From Zingiber officinale (lineage: Eukaryota; Streptophyta; Magnoliopsida; Zingiberales; Zingiberaceae), in assembly GCF_018446385.1 (NCBI RefSeq), contig NC_055986.1, positions 29,447,593 to 29,511,592 on the forward strand: a DNA stretch of 64,000 nt. The letters are read 5' to 3'. Position 1 is the first letter of the stretch. Every line of letters begins with the position of its first letter. Both the position numbers and the translations under genes were made by a program. A model generated the notes under the pieces. That model did no database searches. It was not told the DNA's origin and saw only the letters and a program-made list of their open reading frames with translations. Of this stretch, positions 45,621-58,424 are shown piece by piece.

Positions 45621-48087
45621 TGTAACGACCCAAAATTCCTCGTTATGAGTCCTAATAGTACGTAAAAATATTTAGAAATGCTTTAGAAAAATTCTACAGA
45701 TTTTTAGAAATTTTTAGAGTATTTTTATGTAATTTTTGGAGGTCGTTTGGTATTTTTACTAAATGAAAGAAGTTTCGTCAAAAATAATGTCCAAGCCGAG
45801 ATTTGAACCGGAGACCTCCAACCGAGCCAACTCTTAAGCAAATCCAGCTGACCAAGTGTACCAACGGGCATAGCTGATTAAAGAAGGAGCAAAAATCTGT
45901 TTAAGCAGTAGTTGAGGAATAGGAAATAAATTGAAATAAAAAGGGGCAGCTAAGGAATCAAACCCGTGACCTCTGACGCGGTCAAGATTTAGCAAAGCAC
46001 GACTGACCAAGTGTCCCAGCTAGCGTTGCTGATTAAAAAGGGGAATGAAATTTATTTAAGTAATAGTTAATAGGAAACAGAAAATAAATGGGAATAAAAG
46101 GGGCGGCTGAGGAATCGAACCCGCGACCTCTGACCCGGTCAGAGGTTTCGGCGAATCCGGCGGACCAAGACTCCAAGCGGACGGATCAATTTAGAAAAGA
46201 TAGAAAAATTTATTTAAGGAGTTAACAGAAATATTAAGTTATAAAAAGGGATAAGTTGATGCTCTATTTTCCTGTGACCTAAACCATTCTCTCCTTCTCT
46301 TCTATGTGCGACGGCGGAGCTCGGGAAGAAAACAAAAGGGAGTTAGGGCATCGTCTCCGGCGGCCAACCAAGGTCCTAGAAGCCCTTCTTTTTCGGTTGT
46401 GAGTCTAAGGAGCAAGGTAAGTGCTTCCTCACCTGCAGTAGAGTAGTTTCGGATTCATGTGTTCTTGATTTCCGACGCATGCCGCAAAGATTAATGATTT
46501 TGAAGATTTCCTGCCGTGGGTTTCATAAAGAAGACGAGAAGAGGTTTTAATTAATTTGAATATGTGGTTTAGTTTATTCCTTATTGTTTGATTGGTGCTG
46601 CTACCATGAAACTAAATTTAGTTCATTTAGATTTCGAAAGGAGTAAATTGTTTTGTTATGCAGTGAGCATGAGACAGATATCATATTGATTAATTTATGG
46701 GAAGAGAATGTATAAATTTAAGGGAATATTAGATTCAGAAAAGATGATCATTAAATGTTGATGACGTAAATTAAGGATAAAAACTTTACTTTCAGATTTT
46801 TGGTGGAACTTATAGTGTAGATTTTTATGTAAGATTATAGTGAAGAATTTTGATTAAGCTTATAGTGCAGAATTTTGATTTAGTTTATAGTACAGAATTT
46901 TGATTAAGTTTGTAGGCAGATTTGATTAAGCTTATAGTGCAGAATTTTGATTAAGCTTATAGTGTAGACTTTTGATTAAGTTTGTAGGTAGATTTGATTA
47001 AGCTTGTATGCAGATTTAGTTTAGTGCAGTTTCAATAAACATTTCAGTACAGTTCTATTAAGTATTTCCATGCAATTCTGTTAAACATTTCAGTGCAAAG
47101 TTAATAAGCATTATAGTGCAGTTTTGTATGAGACACCTTTTTAATAGAGGTATTAATAAGTATAAGCAAGATAAAGAAAAGAAAGAAAAAAGCCAAGACC
47201 TTAAGTAGATCCCAAAGTCAAGACTTTAGGAATTTTAGCACACAAGGTGCTTATTAAAATGTAAAGAAATTTAAAGAAGAAGTAATTAAGATATTTTACT
47301 TTAAAGAGACTAGTACCCGACTTCCGAGGTTGTCGTTAAACAAATCCAGGTGTCCAATTCCGAGGTCTTGGCCCTGGTAGACCAAGGTATGCTCTTTTAG
47401 GATTGGTGGCTCGCTACCCCAACCTATTAGGGAACGCGCATAAGATGGTACTACGCCTGGGCTCAAGAGAAGTTGATTATTATTTTGAAGTATTAAAGTA
47501 TAAGTTTTTAAACAAAAGAAATAAGCTTCACATAAGTTTAAAAATTCAGCAAGTTAGTTCTTTATGCTAGCATGATTGTATAGATTTGCTTTTCAGTATA
47601 TTTCTATTGCTATTAGATGAGCATGAGTAGTATTTATTTATGAGCATTTAGTTTTAGATTTCTTCCAGTTACATGCATATTCGAGTTTTGTGAGTTAGAT
47701 AGCGTTTACTAAGCAATTTTGCTTATAGTTGCATTTCCTCTTACTATAGATAAAGGAAAGGAAAAGCTATAGTCAAGGAAGGCGACAAGGAGGTGCGGAT
47801 GGATGTGTGATGTGTGGACTATAGAAGCCTTGGGATTTAGTTAAAGATTTTATTAAGATATTTTGTATTTAGACATTTGAGATTGTACCTTATATTCCAT
47901 GTCATTTGAGATTGATATGTAGTTTAGATGTGTAGATTAGTCATTTAGTTTTCTGCTACTAGTTAATTGCATGTTTAGAGAGTTTATGTATTGATCTTTA
48001 CATGTGAACAACTCTAATTAAGTAAAGTTAGTAGTCCAGTAGCGCTCCACCCTCGTAGACTAGTAGTGAGGAGGGTGGGGTGTTACA
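45621..48087 (+). mobile_element. Solo LTR of a gypsy chromovirus relative, inside a USE
   Basis: Begins TGTAACGACCC and ends GGGGTGTTACA, 2,467 bp, flanked by a perfect duplication CACAT (45616-45620 and 48088-48092). The ends and internal landmarks match the element 5 LTR in + orientation, but as a separate subfamily. No internal region remains, which is the usual outcome of LTR-LTR recombination. It holds three antisense tRNA-like modules (45785-46175) and short repeats of the form TTATAGTGCAGAATTTTGAT (46800-47000). The insertion point falls within the upstream sequence element of U5-like copy 12. Confidence 0.9.
45785..46175 (-). other. Three antisense tRNA-like modules in the solo LTR
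   Basis: On the minus strand each gives a B-box-like GGTTCRAAYC (near 45803, 45960 and 46120) and an A-box-like TGGTCAGCYGG about 60-75 bp away. Spaced about 150 bp apart. No acceptor stems. Confidence 0.55.
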
Positions 48088-48126
48088 CACATTGCTTGTG
48101 CGTGGTGAGCTTCCTGCAGAAGTCAT

Positions 48127-48132
48127 TATAAA
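48127..48132 (+). promoter_or_regulatory. TATA box of copy 12 (USE disrupted)
   Basis: TATAAA is kept, but the USE (left part at 45612-45620) is separated by the solo LTR. On the right only ACACATTG remains at the correct distance. Confidence 0.7.
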
Positions 48133-48160
48133 TTGGATCAAGGTTGCTTCATAATAAAAC

Positions 48161-48279
48161 ATGTAGCTGTGTGATAGGTACAAAGCGAATTATTCTTTCG
48201 CCTTTTACTAAAGAATACCGTGTGCTTGTCACTAAAAATAGCATATATTAATTTTTGAAAGGGGTTTTTTTTACAAAGG
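48161..48279 (+). ncRNA. U5 snRNA-like gene, copy 12 (type P), promoter interrupted
   Basis: The RNA body is good: loop I intact (48199-48209), lower stem GTGATAGGTAC/GTGCTTGTCAC with about 10 of 11 pairs, Sm site 48250-48257, hairpin GGGGTTTT/AAGGAGCCC, 3' box AGTTAAA 48287-48293. The solo LTR has removed the GTCC half of the USE from its position, so it is probably silent unless the LTR supplies another promoter. Confidence 0.7.
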
Positions 48280-48771
48280 AGCCCTAACAAATTACAAGTT
48301 AAATTTGTTCCTAACAATTTTTAAATTAATTACTTTAGTTGTAAGAGGTATAATGATTCATATATTTAATTTTCTCATAATTTTTAATAATTTAGAAAAT
48401 TTGGTCCTCTTTACATTGATTATTAGGATATATTTAGATAGTACACTGACTATTAGGATACATTTTGAAAGTAGTGTGGTGGATGACTAAGCATCATGAG
48501 TGTGGTTCAAATATTGTGGTTGTACAATATACTTTGTGAGAGTTTTGATTGCATGAGTCAACATCATAGTGGCTTAAATATCGTGGTTGTATGATATACT
48601 CCGTGAGAGTTTTGAACTCTTGTTGCACGAGTTTGTGTCATCTTTTACCATTACACTATATCCAAAGGTAAGAGAAGAGGGTTTACGGAGCCTAGCGCAT
48701 AGGAAATGAAGGAGGATGCAAAGAGAGGCAAGGTTCAGCGTTCGAGGGGTGATTAGTATGGCTACTGTTTA

Positions 48772-48820
48772 GTCCCACATTGCTTGTGCATGGTGAGCTT
48801 CCTACAGAGGACATTATAAA
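48772..48820 (+). promoter_or_regulatory. snRNA promoter of copy 13
   Basis: USE GTCCCACATTG at 48772-48782 and TATAAA at 48815-48820, spacing 32 nt. Confidence 0.8.
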
Positions 48821-48848
48821 TTAGTTCAGGGTTGCATCATAATAAAAC

Positions 48849-48977
48849 ATGCAGTTGTGTGATAAGAACAGAGAAAATTATTCTTTCGCCTTTTACTAAA
48901 GAATACCGTGTGCTTGTCACTAAAAATAGCATATATTAATTTTTGAAAGGGGTTTTTTTTTACAAAGGAGCCCTAAC
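48849..48977 (+). ncRNA. U5 snRNA-like gene, copy 13 (type Q)
   Basis: Perfect USE, TATA and loop I (48887-48897). The lower stem GTGATAAGAAC (48859-48869) with GTGCTTGTCAC (48910-48920) has one mismatch. The internal loop strand is changed (AGAGAAAAT for AAAGCGAAT), which could matter for U5 function. The Sm site is at 48938-48945, the hairpin is GGGGTTTT/AAGGAGCCC and the 3' box AGTTAAA is at 48986-48992. Confidence 0.72.
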
Positions 48978-49579
48978 AAATTACAAGTTAAATTTGTTCT
49001 TAACAATTTTTAAATTAATTATTTTAATTGTAAGAAATATAATGTTTCATACATCTAATTTTCTAATAATTTAGAAATTTTTGGTCCTCTTTACATTAAT
49101 TATTAGGATATATTTAGATAGTACACAAACTATTAGGATATATTTAGAAAGTAGTGTGGTGGAAGACTAAGCATCATGAGTGTGGTTCAAATATCGTAGT
49201 TGTACAATATACTCTGTGAGAGTTTTGATTGTATGAGTCAAAATAATGGAGGTTTAAATATCCTGGTTGTATGATATACTCTATGAGAGTTTTGAACTCT
49301 TGTTGCATTAGCCTGTCTCATCTTTTACCATTACACTGTATCCCAAGGGAAGAGTAGAGGGTTTTCGGAGCGTAGCACACAAGAAACGAAGGAGGTTGCT
49401 GTAACAACCCAAATTTCCTCAATTCGAGTCCTAAAAGTAATTTAAAAATATTTAAAAATATTTAAAAATGCTATAGAAATATTCTAGGGATTTTTAGAAA
49501 TTTTTATAGTATTTTTATGCAATCTTTGGAGGTCGTTTGATATTTTTACTAAACGAAAGAAGTTTCGACAAAAAAATGT

Positions 49580-49805
49580 CCAAGCCGAGATTCGAACCCG
49601 TGACCTCCTGCTGAACCAATGTCTTAAGCGAATCCGGCTGACCAGGAAACCCAAGCGGGCGTGCTGATCAAATAGGGAAAGAAAATATATTTAAGTAGTA
49701 AGGAAATCGAAAATAAATTGAAATAAAAAGGGCGCGTCTGAGGAATCGAACTCGCGACCTTTGACTCGGTTAAAACCCGGCTGACCAAGTGTTCACGCGG
49801 TCGTT
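49580..49805 (-). other. Two antisense tRNA-like modules in element 5 LTR
   Basis: On the minus strand, B-box-like CACGGGTTCGAATCTCGGC with A-box-like TGGTCAGCCGG, and a second GCGAGTTCGATTCC module. They are repeated in the 3' LTR at 58600-58815. Confidence 0.55.
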
Positions 49806-50417
49806 GCTGAATAAGGAAAGAGCGACAAATATTTAAGGTATAGTATTTAATAAAAAAAACCCTAGTTACAAAAGAGGGCTTAATTTTTCCCGAGACCGAA
49901 AACCTTTCCTCTCCTCTCTCGCGACGGCGCTTCTCCTCTCGGGCGGAAACGAAGCCACACTTAGGGCACGTCTCCGGCGGCCGGAGAGCACCTTTCTCTG
50001 TGAGCTCTTCACACCTTCTCGGTCGTCTCGTCGAGGGGAGCACGCTGACATAGAGGAATCACTGAGAGCTCGAGTTCTCCTGAAACCCTAGTGCTTCCTT
50101 TCCGGCTGTAAGTCCAAGAAAACCTAAGGTAAGTCGCTACTCACCTGCAGTAGGATAGTTTCGGGTTCTTATTCCTTTTGTTTTTGAATTCTCTGTGAAG
50201 ATTGTGGGTTGGGTTTGCTGCCGTGAGGTTCAAGGAAGAACATGAATGGTACAGTTTAAGCATGCAAGCGGTTTACCTCAAGCTTTGTAGCTGGATTTCG
50301 GATTTTGTTGTTCTAGGCAAAGAACATGAAGAACAATTAGGATTTTAAGTTCACAGTAGCAATTGTTTATAGTAGCAACTTTTTCTCTGGTTCCCTTGCC
50401 GTGGCACATAGCAATCA

Positions 50418-52253
50418 TGTTAGTTAGAGCACTAGAGTCAATCATTTGATGATTGTATTATGGACTTGTTGTATCATATTCTTATATAAATAAAGGCATG
50501 TGTTTTGGTTATTATACTTACTTGTATTGGTGCCAAATAAACTAAGTATAATAGCGCCCTTGAGTAGAAGGTTCTCACCTATATCAATCGGTTAGTTGAA
50601 CCGATAGTGAGATGATATAGGGAACACTACTCTTAATCATTCCTAGTCGAGTATTAACATTCAGGGACAATGTTAATGCAATAAGACTAGCATGTAGGTC
50701 AACTCGATGACTTGATCTCACAAGTCATGGATATAGAGATATCAAGTTGACACATGTATATGCATTGTAGAATGTATACTGAATGACCCACCATGAGAAA
50801 GTATCATGGATCGTTATATGAGTGTCATATACTTTCTCATGTGGCTATTAGTATGACTACTAGTCCTTGGACCTGAAGTCACCATGGATCCCTACATAAA
50901 GAGTTATGTACTTTGGTTTCGTCAAACGTCACCCGTAACTGGGTGGACTATAAAGGCGATTACTGGGTATGTAACGAATTATGCAGAGGGATGTGAGTGA
51001 TGTAGATGTGATCTATCCCTCCTATATGACGGGAGCGACATCGATATTCTTGATAGAGTGAGACCATGAAGTGCATGGCCATGCCCAAATGAGTCAATAT
51101 AAGATATTGAGCTCATTTAATTTAGTGAGTCTACTTGGAGATCAAGATTTAGATTGGTCAGAGGATGACACGGTCTATGCCTCACATTGATCAATCTAGA
51201 TGTCTAGAATAGAAGGACACTTGTCATATATTGTGAAGAGTCACAAATAGTAGTCACAAGGTGATGTTGGATCTCAACATTCTTGTAACTTGGGTAGTAA
51301 TGATGTGTTGCTAGATACCGCTCATTACTTATGCTCCTAAATGGGTTTAGGGGCATTGCCAACGTTACAAGAACCTATAGAGTCACACACTAAGGATAAT
51401 TAGATGGAGATTAGGTTTATATGATGAACCAAGAGGATTAGATTCATTTGATGAATCAAATTGGATTAAGAGTAATCCTAATTAGGTTAATTGAGTTAGA
51501 CTTAAGTTGATTCGTGTGTTCAATGAGTCTAATTTAGATTATGACTCATTGAATCAATTTAATTAAATGAATTAGATTCATTATATTAAATTGGCTTGAA
51601 TTAAATGGTTGGATTAGATCAACCATGAGAGAGATTAAGTCAAGTTTGACTTGACTTGAGAGGAAGAGGAAGAGTCAAGTTTGACTTGACTTTATGCCAC
51701 ATCATTTGTGACTTGGCATTAAGTGGCCAATGATGATGTGCCACATCATCATGTTTAGCACATGTGTGTGCCACCTAATGGGGGTTACAAATTTACTTTC
51801 AATTAAATGTGGCCCTCCACATTTAATGAAAAAGGAGTTACACTCCATGAAGGTGGCCGGCCACTTTTGATTGTGAATGGAATTCAATTTTATTCAAGGC
51901 TCATTTACATCTTCTTCTTCCTAGAGCTCTCTCTTCTTTCTCTCCCTCTCCTCTCTTGGCCGAACACCCTAGGTGCTAGCACACCTTTGTTTTGTCCTCT
52001 CCACCTAATTTTGTTCGTGTGGATACGCATAGAGAGTTGTCTACCTTGACAACTTGAGATCCGGCACCTTGGACGAGCGGGATTCGTGAAAGGCACGCAT
52101 CAAGGGTAAAACTCGTACTCTAATGTAGATCTAGATTTTATAAACTCGTACTCGTAAGTTTTAGAAAGTTTTATTCTTCGCACGGATCCGGTGGGGGGTT
52201 TCGGGTTTCCACGACGTGTAAAAGCGATTTTTCGCGGCCCGAAAAATCCAACA
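50418..52253. mobile_element. Solo LTR (1.84 kb family), copy inside element 5
   Basis: TGTTAGTTAG to AAATCCAACA, 1,836 bp, flanked by a perfect duplication AATCA (50413-50417 and 52254-52258). The uninterrupted site is seen in the 3' LTR near 59432. Same family as 13045-14887 and clearly alignable over its whole length. It is younger than element 5. Open frames within it are not recognisable products. Confidence 0.9.
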
Positions 52254-54333
52254 AATCACCCTTTTAATAGCATGTGCTTAACAGAAATCTGCCAATGCAT
52301 TTCTTAACAGAATAATTGATGTTTGGTTTGAGTTTATAGTGTAGTATTTCAGTTTGAATCATGAATGTAACATGCCTAAGGATCTCTATTGCCCTATAGA
52401 AGTATAAGCTTTACATAGGTATCAAGCTTTACCTAAGTTTTAAATTCCAGCAGATTCAAGCATTCTATCATCTTTATGTAGCAATTTCTTTTATAGTAAT
52501 AGCATTCTTACCTTATGCGTTGCTTTACTGGAAACGAATCAGAATATGTAGACCTACTGAGTGCATGCTTTAGTATATCATGGGTTAACTTTTGATAGCA
52601 GCAGTGATTACCTCTTCCTTATGCTTTGCTTTGCTAGAAGTAATTTAGAAGGTGTAGGTTTGTTAAGTGTATGTCCTAGTATATTGCTATCTTTACATAG
52701 AAATTTCTGATAGTAGCAGCATCTTTTCCTCATGCTTTGCCTTGTTGGAAACAGCTAAGAAGTGTAGACCCATTAAGTGCAGATTTTTGCATTTTGAAGT
52801 AATACAGATTTTTACCTTTTGTAGTAGTGCAGATTTTTGCATTTTGTAGCATTGCAGTTTATCTCCTTTAGCAGTGTAGATTCTTTGTTTCTTATTTTGA
52901 AGCATGCTTAAAGAATTTAGATGCTTCCCTTTGTTTTAATTCTGACATAGCATGCTTAAGGAATTCAGATGTGGTTTCCTTTATTTAATTCTGTTGTAGC
53001 ATACTTAAAGAAGTCAGATTCAGTTTTCCTTTGAATTATATCTGTTGTAGCATGCTTAAAGATGTTAGGTATGCTTTCCTTTGATTTATTCTATTGATAT
53101 ATGCTTAAAGAATCCTGTTGCTCTATAAAAAAAACTCTAGGATTTGCATGTAAGTAGAAAAAAAATAAGAGTTCTATTAAATCCTTAGAGGTTTAAGTAG
53201 TTATAAGAAAGAGAGACCAAGGTCTTAATAGGATCCCTAAGTTTAAGAATTGGGATCAGTAGCACACCAAGTGCTCAAACAAATGCCAAGGTGTTTTAAT
53301 ATAAGAATATTAAAAGATAACAAGTATTTTATTTTAAAGAAAGGCTAGTACCCGACTTTCGAGGTTGTCGTTAAATAAATTCAGGTGACCAATTCCGAGG
53401 TCTTGGCCCTGGTAAGACCGAGGTCTTTACCCTCATAGAACTGGTGGCTCGCTACCCCAGTCTCTATTAGGGAGCATGCTTTGGTACTACGCCTGGGCCC
53501 AAGAAGAAAGTTGATTATTATTTTGAAGTATTAAAGTATAAGTTTTGAAATAAATGAAACAAGCTTCACTTATGTTTAGAGTCAGCAAGTTTAGCTTCTT
53601 TTAATTCGAAGCATGCAATATTAGTTGTATTTGTTTCCTGAGTAGTTATTTAGCATGATTAGCTTTATCTTCCAGCATGCAGTTTTTATTCTTGTATGTC
53701 ACGAGTATGCTAATTTTATTGCTTTGCTATTAGTTGGGCATGAGTAATCTTTATTGCTATTAGATTAACATGAGTAGCTATATATGCTTTATTTTAGAGC
53801 ATTCAATTTCTAGTTTCTTCTTGTATACATGCACATTCGTGTTTTTGTGAGTTAGACAGCGCTTACTAAGCATTCACTTATAGTTTGCATTTGTTCTTAC
53901 TACAGATACAGGAAAGGAAAAGTTTTAGCAAAGGAATGCGACAAGGAGGTGTTCGATGATGTGTGATGCTTGGACTATGGAGAGATCTGGGGATTTGCCA
54001 AGAATTTATTAAGACTATTTTCATTAAATTGTTAAAAGAATTTAGAACTTGTACATGCTATTCTATGGATCGTTTTATCGTGCTTTGCGAGAGTTGATTA
54101 TTTTGGTTATATATGAACTGCGTGGTTGTTTGATATATGTTCCAGCCGCCTGTGGCTGAAGTATACTATGTATGTATCTCATTGTATGGTCACCGGTATA
54201 GGGGAGATGCTGCCGAAATTTGTCGGTAGAGACTTATCGTAGTTTCGATCATACCGGTTAAGTAGAGTTAGTAGTTAAGTAACTGTCATCCTTAGAAAGT
54301 AGTAGTAGTAGTAAGAAGGGTGGTCGTTACAGT

Positions 54334-54345
54334 TGGTATCAGAGC
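54334..54345 (+). other. Primer binding site, element 5
   Basis: TGGTATCAGAGC, complementary to initiator Met-tRNA, two bases after the LTR end. Confidence 0.9.
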
Positions 54346-54564
54346 AGTTCCCATTCTCCAGCATCACACATCAGCACCAACCTTGTCGTCTTCAAGTAAG
54401 AATGTATTTATACTTTCTTTTATGCTTTTCCTTTAGTGCTTGCAGTATAGAGAAATGTTTAGAAGTACCTGCTCATATGTGTTTAAAGTCAAGAATCATG
54501 CTTAAGTAAGATATATCTAGAAAGTATAGTGATGATTTCAAGTTTTTCCCTACATGACGAGATG

Positions 54565-57500
54565 TCAAAAAGAGGGCGTTCTCGTACCACTCGTACTGAG
54601 AATCGAGCACGGGAGAACGAAGAGCCCAGAACAACTGAACCTAATCTCTCTGAAGTTGTTGTTCAACTCCAGAGACAAGCAGCAGAGTAGCAACAAGTGA
54701 TCGTCAACATGATGGCGAATCGGCAGCCAGTCCCTCTCACCCCTCCAACTATCAATGTGGAGACTCCAGTGGTGACTGAGGTTCCACTAGCCGCCCTGGA
54801 AGTCCCCACAGTACCTAGAAGACAAGAAGCATACCTGATACAGTGGCTGAAACTGAAGCCAGAAAACTTCTCAGGCACGACTGAGACCTGGGATACCCAG
54901 GCTTGGTTCAAGTAATTAGAGGGCACGATGGAGCTTCTTGACTGGCCAGAAGTCGAGAAGGTCAAGTGTGCCTCTTTCTGCCTATCAGGAAATGCTCGTA
55001 TGTGGTGGGAGAGAGAGAGTTAAGTGCAAGAGAGTAGTCAATCAGATGAGCTGGATTGACTCTGAGACAGAGTTTCACAAAGAATTCTTCCGCCAATGGA
55101 TCACCAATAAGCCCTATGAAGAGTTTATAAAATTCAGACAAGGTGACCTGTCAGTAGAAGAAGCAGTTAAAAGATTCAATAGGCTAGCTCGTCTCTATCT
55201 AGAGCTAGTAAGTATGGAGAAGGTACGAGTCAGACTGATGCTCAGGATGCTGAGACCAGTGATAGCACTTAATGTGAGTAGTGGAACTCACCAGCCCCAG
55301 ACTGGCGAGGAGCTGGTTAGCAGAGCATTAGTCGCTGAGCACTATCTGAACAACATCAAGGCACAACAAACGCAACTCAAGCCAATCAAGATAGAGGGCA
55401 AGACAGCAGGGAGTCAGAAACCCTAGGCAATTAAGCAGAACAGAAGGACAAAAAGGACCCAAGCAGGAAGAAGTTCGGATAGTCTGCGAGTATCCAGAGG
55501 TATTTCCAGAAGGTATTTCCAGAAGAGCTACCTGGACTACCTCCCAATAGAGAAGTGGAGTTTGAAGTTGAATTGGTTCTTGGTACTAGTCCAATTTCAA
55601 AAGCACCGTACCGAATGTCTCCAGCAGAGTTGAAAGAGTTACAAGAACAACTTCAGGAGCTGCTTGACAAAGGCTTCATCCGCCCTAGTCATTCACCATG
55701 GAGAGCTCCTGTGTTGTTTGTCAAGAAGAAGGATGGATCTATGCGGATGTGCATAGATTATAGGGCGCTGAACAAAGTGACAATCAAAAACAAGTACCCA
55801 CTGCCCAGAATCGACGACTTATTTGATCAATTGAAAGGGGCAACAGTGTTCTCCAAGATAGACCTGCGCTCTGGGTACCATTAGCTGAAAGTGAAAGAAA
55901 GTGATATACCCAGAACAGTTTCCAGGACCAGATATGGACACTACAAATTTATAGTCATGCCATTTGGTGTGTCTAATGCACCTGCAGTCTTCATGGACTT
56001 AATGAACAGAGTGTTCAGAGAATACCTTGACAAATTTGTTATCGTGTTCATCGACGACATTTTAGTCTGTTCCAGAACCCCAGAGGAGCATGACACGCAC
56101 TTGAGAATAGTCCTGCGGACCCTACAGTAGAAACAACTTTATGCCAAATTCTCGAAGTGCGAGTTCTGGTTAAATCAGGTGGCATTTCTATGTCACATTA
56201 TTTCTAAAGAAGGCATCCAAGTGGATCCTGCGAAAATAGAAGCGGTAGTCAACAACTGGAGTAGATCCAAGAATGCTAGGGAGATCAGAAGTTTCCTTGG
56301 TTTAGCTGGGTACTACAAGAAATTTATGGAGGACTTTTCCAGGATAGCTTCCCCACTAACGATCCTAACTAGGAAGAACAAGAGGTTTGAATGGTCAGAC
56401 AAATATGAGTAGAGTTTCCAAGCATTGAAGAAGAGATTAACCAGTGTTCCTATTCTGATAGTTCCAGAAAGTGACAAGAGTTTTGACATCTACAGTGATG
56501 CTTCCAAGATGGGCCTAGGAGCTGTACTCATGCAAGAAGGAAAAGTTATAGCTTATGCTTCCAGACAACTCAAAGATTATGAGAAGAACTACCCCACTCA
56601 TGATCTCGAGCTGGCAGCTGTGGTCTTTGCACTGAAACTCTGGCGACGCTACTTGTATGGAGTCCAGTGCAGAATTTTCACTGACCATCAGAGTTTAAAG
56701 TATTTCTTCACCCAGAAAGACTTAAACATGAGACAACGCAGGTGGCTAGAGTTGGTCAAAGACTATGACTGTGAAATCTTCTACCACCCAGGCAAAGCTA
56801 ACAAAGTGGCAGATGCACTAAGCAGAAAATCCAGTGCATTGCTGATGTCTTTGTCATCATTAGTCCTGCCACTGCAGAAGGAGTTATCAGATTTTGGAAT
56901 CGAAATTATTGAAGGGCAACTCTCTGCATTGACCTTAGAGTCTACCTTGCTTGAGGATATACAGAGAAAGCAGAGTGAAGATCCAGACATCCAGAAGATC
57001 AAGCAAGGGATACAGAAAGAAGAAGATATAGAGTTTCAAGTATCAAACAGTGGAGTTCTTTATCAGGGGAATTGCCTTTGTGTCCCCAACGATGAGGAAT
57101 TAAGAAGGAAGATTTTAGAGGAAGCTCATAGTACACCCTACTCCATGCATCCTGGTTCTACCAAGATGTACCAAGACGTGAAACAGAGGTTCTGGTGGTC
57201 TGGACTCAAAAGAGATGTAGCTAATTATGTCAGTACCTACCTGACATGTCAGAGAGTCAAAGCAGAGCACTAGAGACCAGGAGGAGTTCTACAACCCCTT
57301 CCAATACCAGAGTGGAAGTGGGAAGACATATCCATGGACTTTATAACAGGTCTTCCGAGAACCACGAATGAATATGACGTGATATGGGTAATAGTGCACC
57401 GATTGACCAAATCTGCTCATTTTCTAGCCATCAAGGTGTCCCACTCTATAGAGTAGTTGGCACAGCTGTATGTTAAGGAGGTGATCAGACTTCATGAAGT

Positions 57501-58389
57501 TCCTAAATCTATTGTTTCTGATAGAGATGGACGTTTCACCTCTCACTTTTGGGAGTGTGTTCAGAATGCACTAGGCACCAAACTCAAGTTCAGCACAGCC
57601 TTCCATCCTCAGACTGATGGACAGACAGAGCGAGTAAATCAGATCCTAGAAGATATGCTCAGAGCTTGTGCGCTAGATTTCAAGGGAAGTTGGTACAAGT
57701 ATATGTGCTTAGCTTAATTTGCCTACAACAATAGTTATCATGCTACCATCAAGATGTCATCATATGAGGCGTTGTATGGCAGAAAGTGCAGATCACCCAT
57801 GTGCTGGCAAGAAGCAAGTGAAAGAAAAGAAATGGAAGTGGAGCTGGGCATTCAGACAGAGCTGATAGATGAGACTACTCAGGCTATCCAGAAGATTAGA
57901 CAGAGAATTGAGACTTCATAGAGCGGACAGAAGAGTTATGCTGACACACATCGTAGGCCACTTGAGTTCCAAGTAGGGGATTCAGTTTTTCTCAAAGTCG
58001 CTCCTATGAAGGGAGTGATGAGATTTGGCAAGAAGGGAAAATTAAGTCCCCGCTATGTAGGACCTTACCTGATCACAGAAAGGATTGGGAAAGTAGCTTA
58101 CAAGTTGGATTTACCACAGGACATGTCAGCAATACATAACGTATTTCATGTCTCCATGCTAAAAAAGTGTCTCCACGACCCTATCCAAGTGATTCAGCCT
58201 CAGTCTGTGCAGATCCAGGAGGATCTTAGCTATGAGAGCAGACCTACACAGATAATGGACAGAGCAGTTAAGAGACTAAGGAATAAAGAAGTGCCACTAG
58301 TGAAGGTCATCTGGCAGAATTAGAAGCACGAGGAAGTTAATTGGGAGCGTGAGGACAGTATGAGAAAGAAATATCCAGAGTTATTCTAA
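54565..58389 (+). pseudogene. gag-pol remains of element 5
   Basis: In order: gag (54565 to about 55424), RT (about 55555-56400) with the FIDDIL region, RNase H (about 56425-56800), integrase zinc finger and core (about 57100-57720), integrase C-terminal region and chromodomain (about 58000-58389). Same domain order and close wording to element 2, which supports the chromovirus call. It is broken in about ten places and the coding block is shorter than usual. Confidence 0.85.
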
Positions 58390-58424
58390 GTTCGAGGATG
58401 AACTTTTTATAAGGTATGGGGAAT

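Larger units (their letters stand above)
49400..54331 (+). repeat. 5' LTR of element 5 (with nested solo LTR)
   Basis: TGTAACAACCC to GGGTGGTCGTTACA. It carries antisense tRNA-like modules at 49580-49805, and the LTR sequence resumes after 52258. Confidence 0.9.

Noticed and set aside
49624-50051. Open frames next to the element 5 LTR start, similar to 58848-59060
   Set aside because: They fall in the LTR on the antisense strand over tRNA-like and GC-rich segments, with no recognisable domain.
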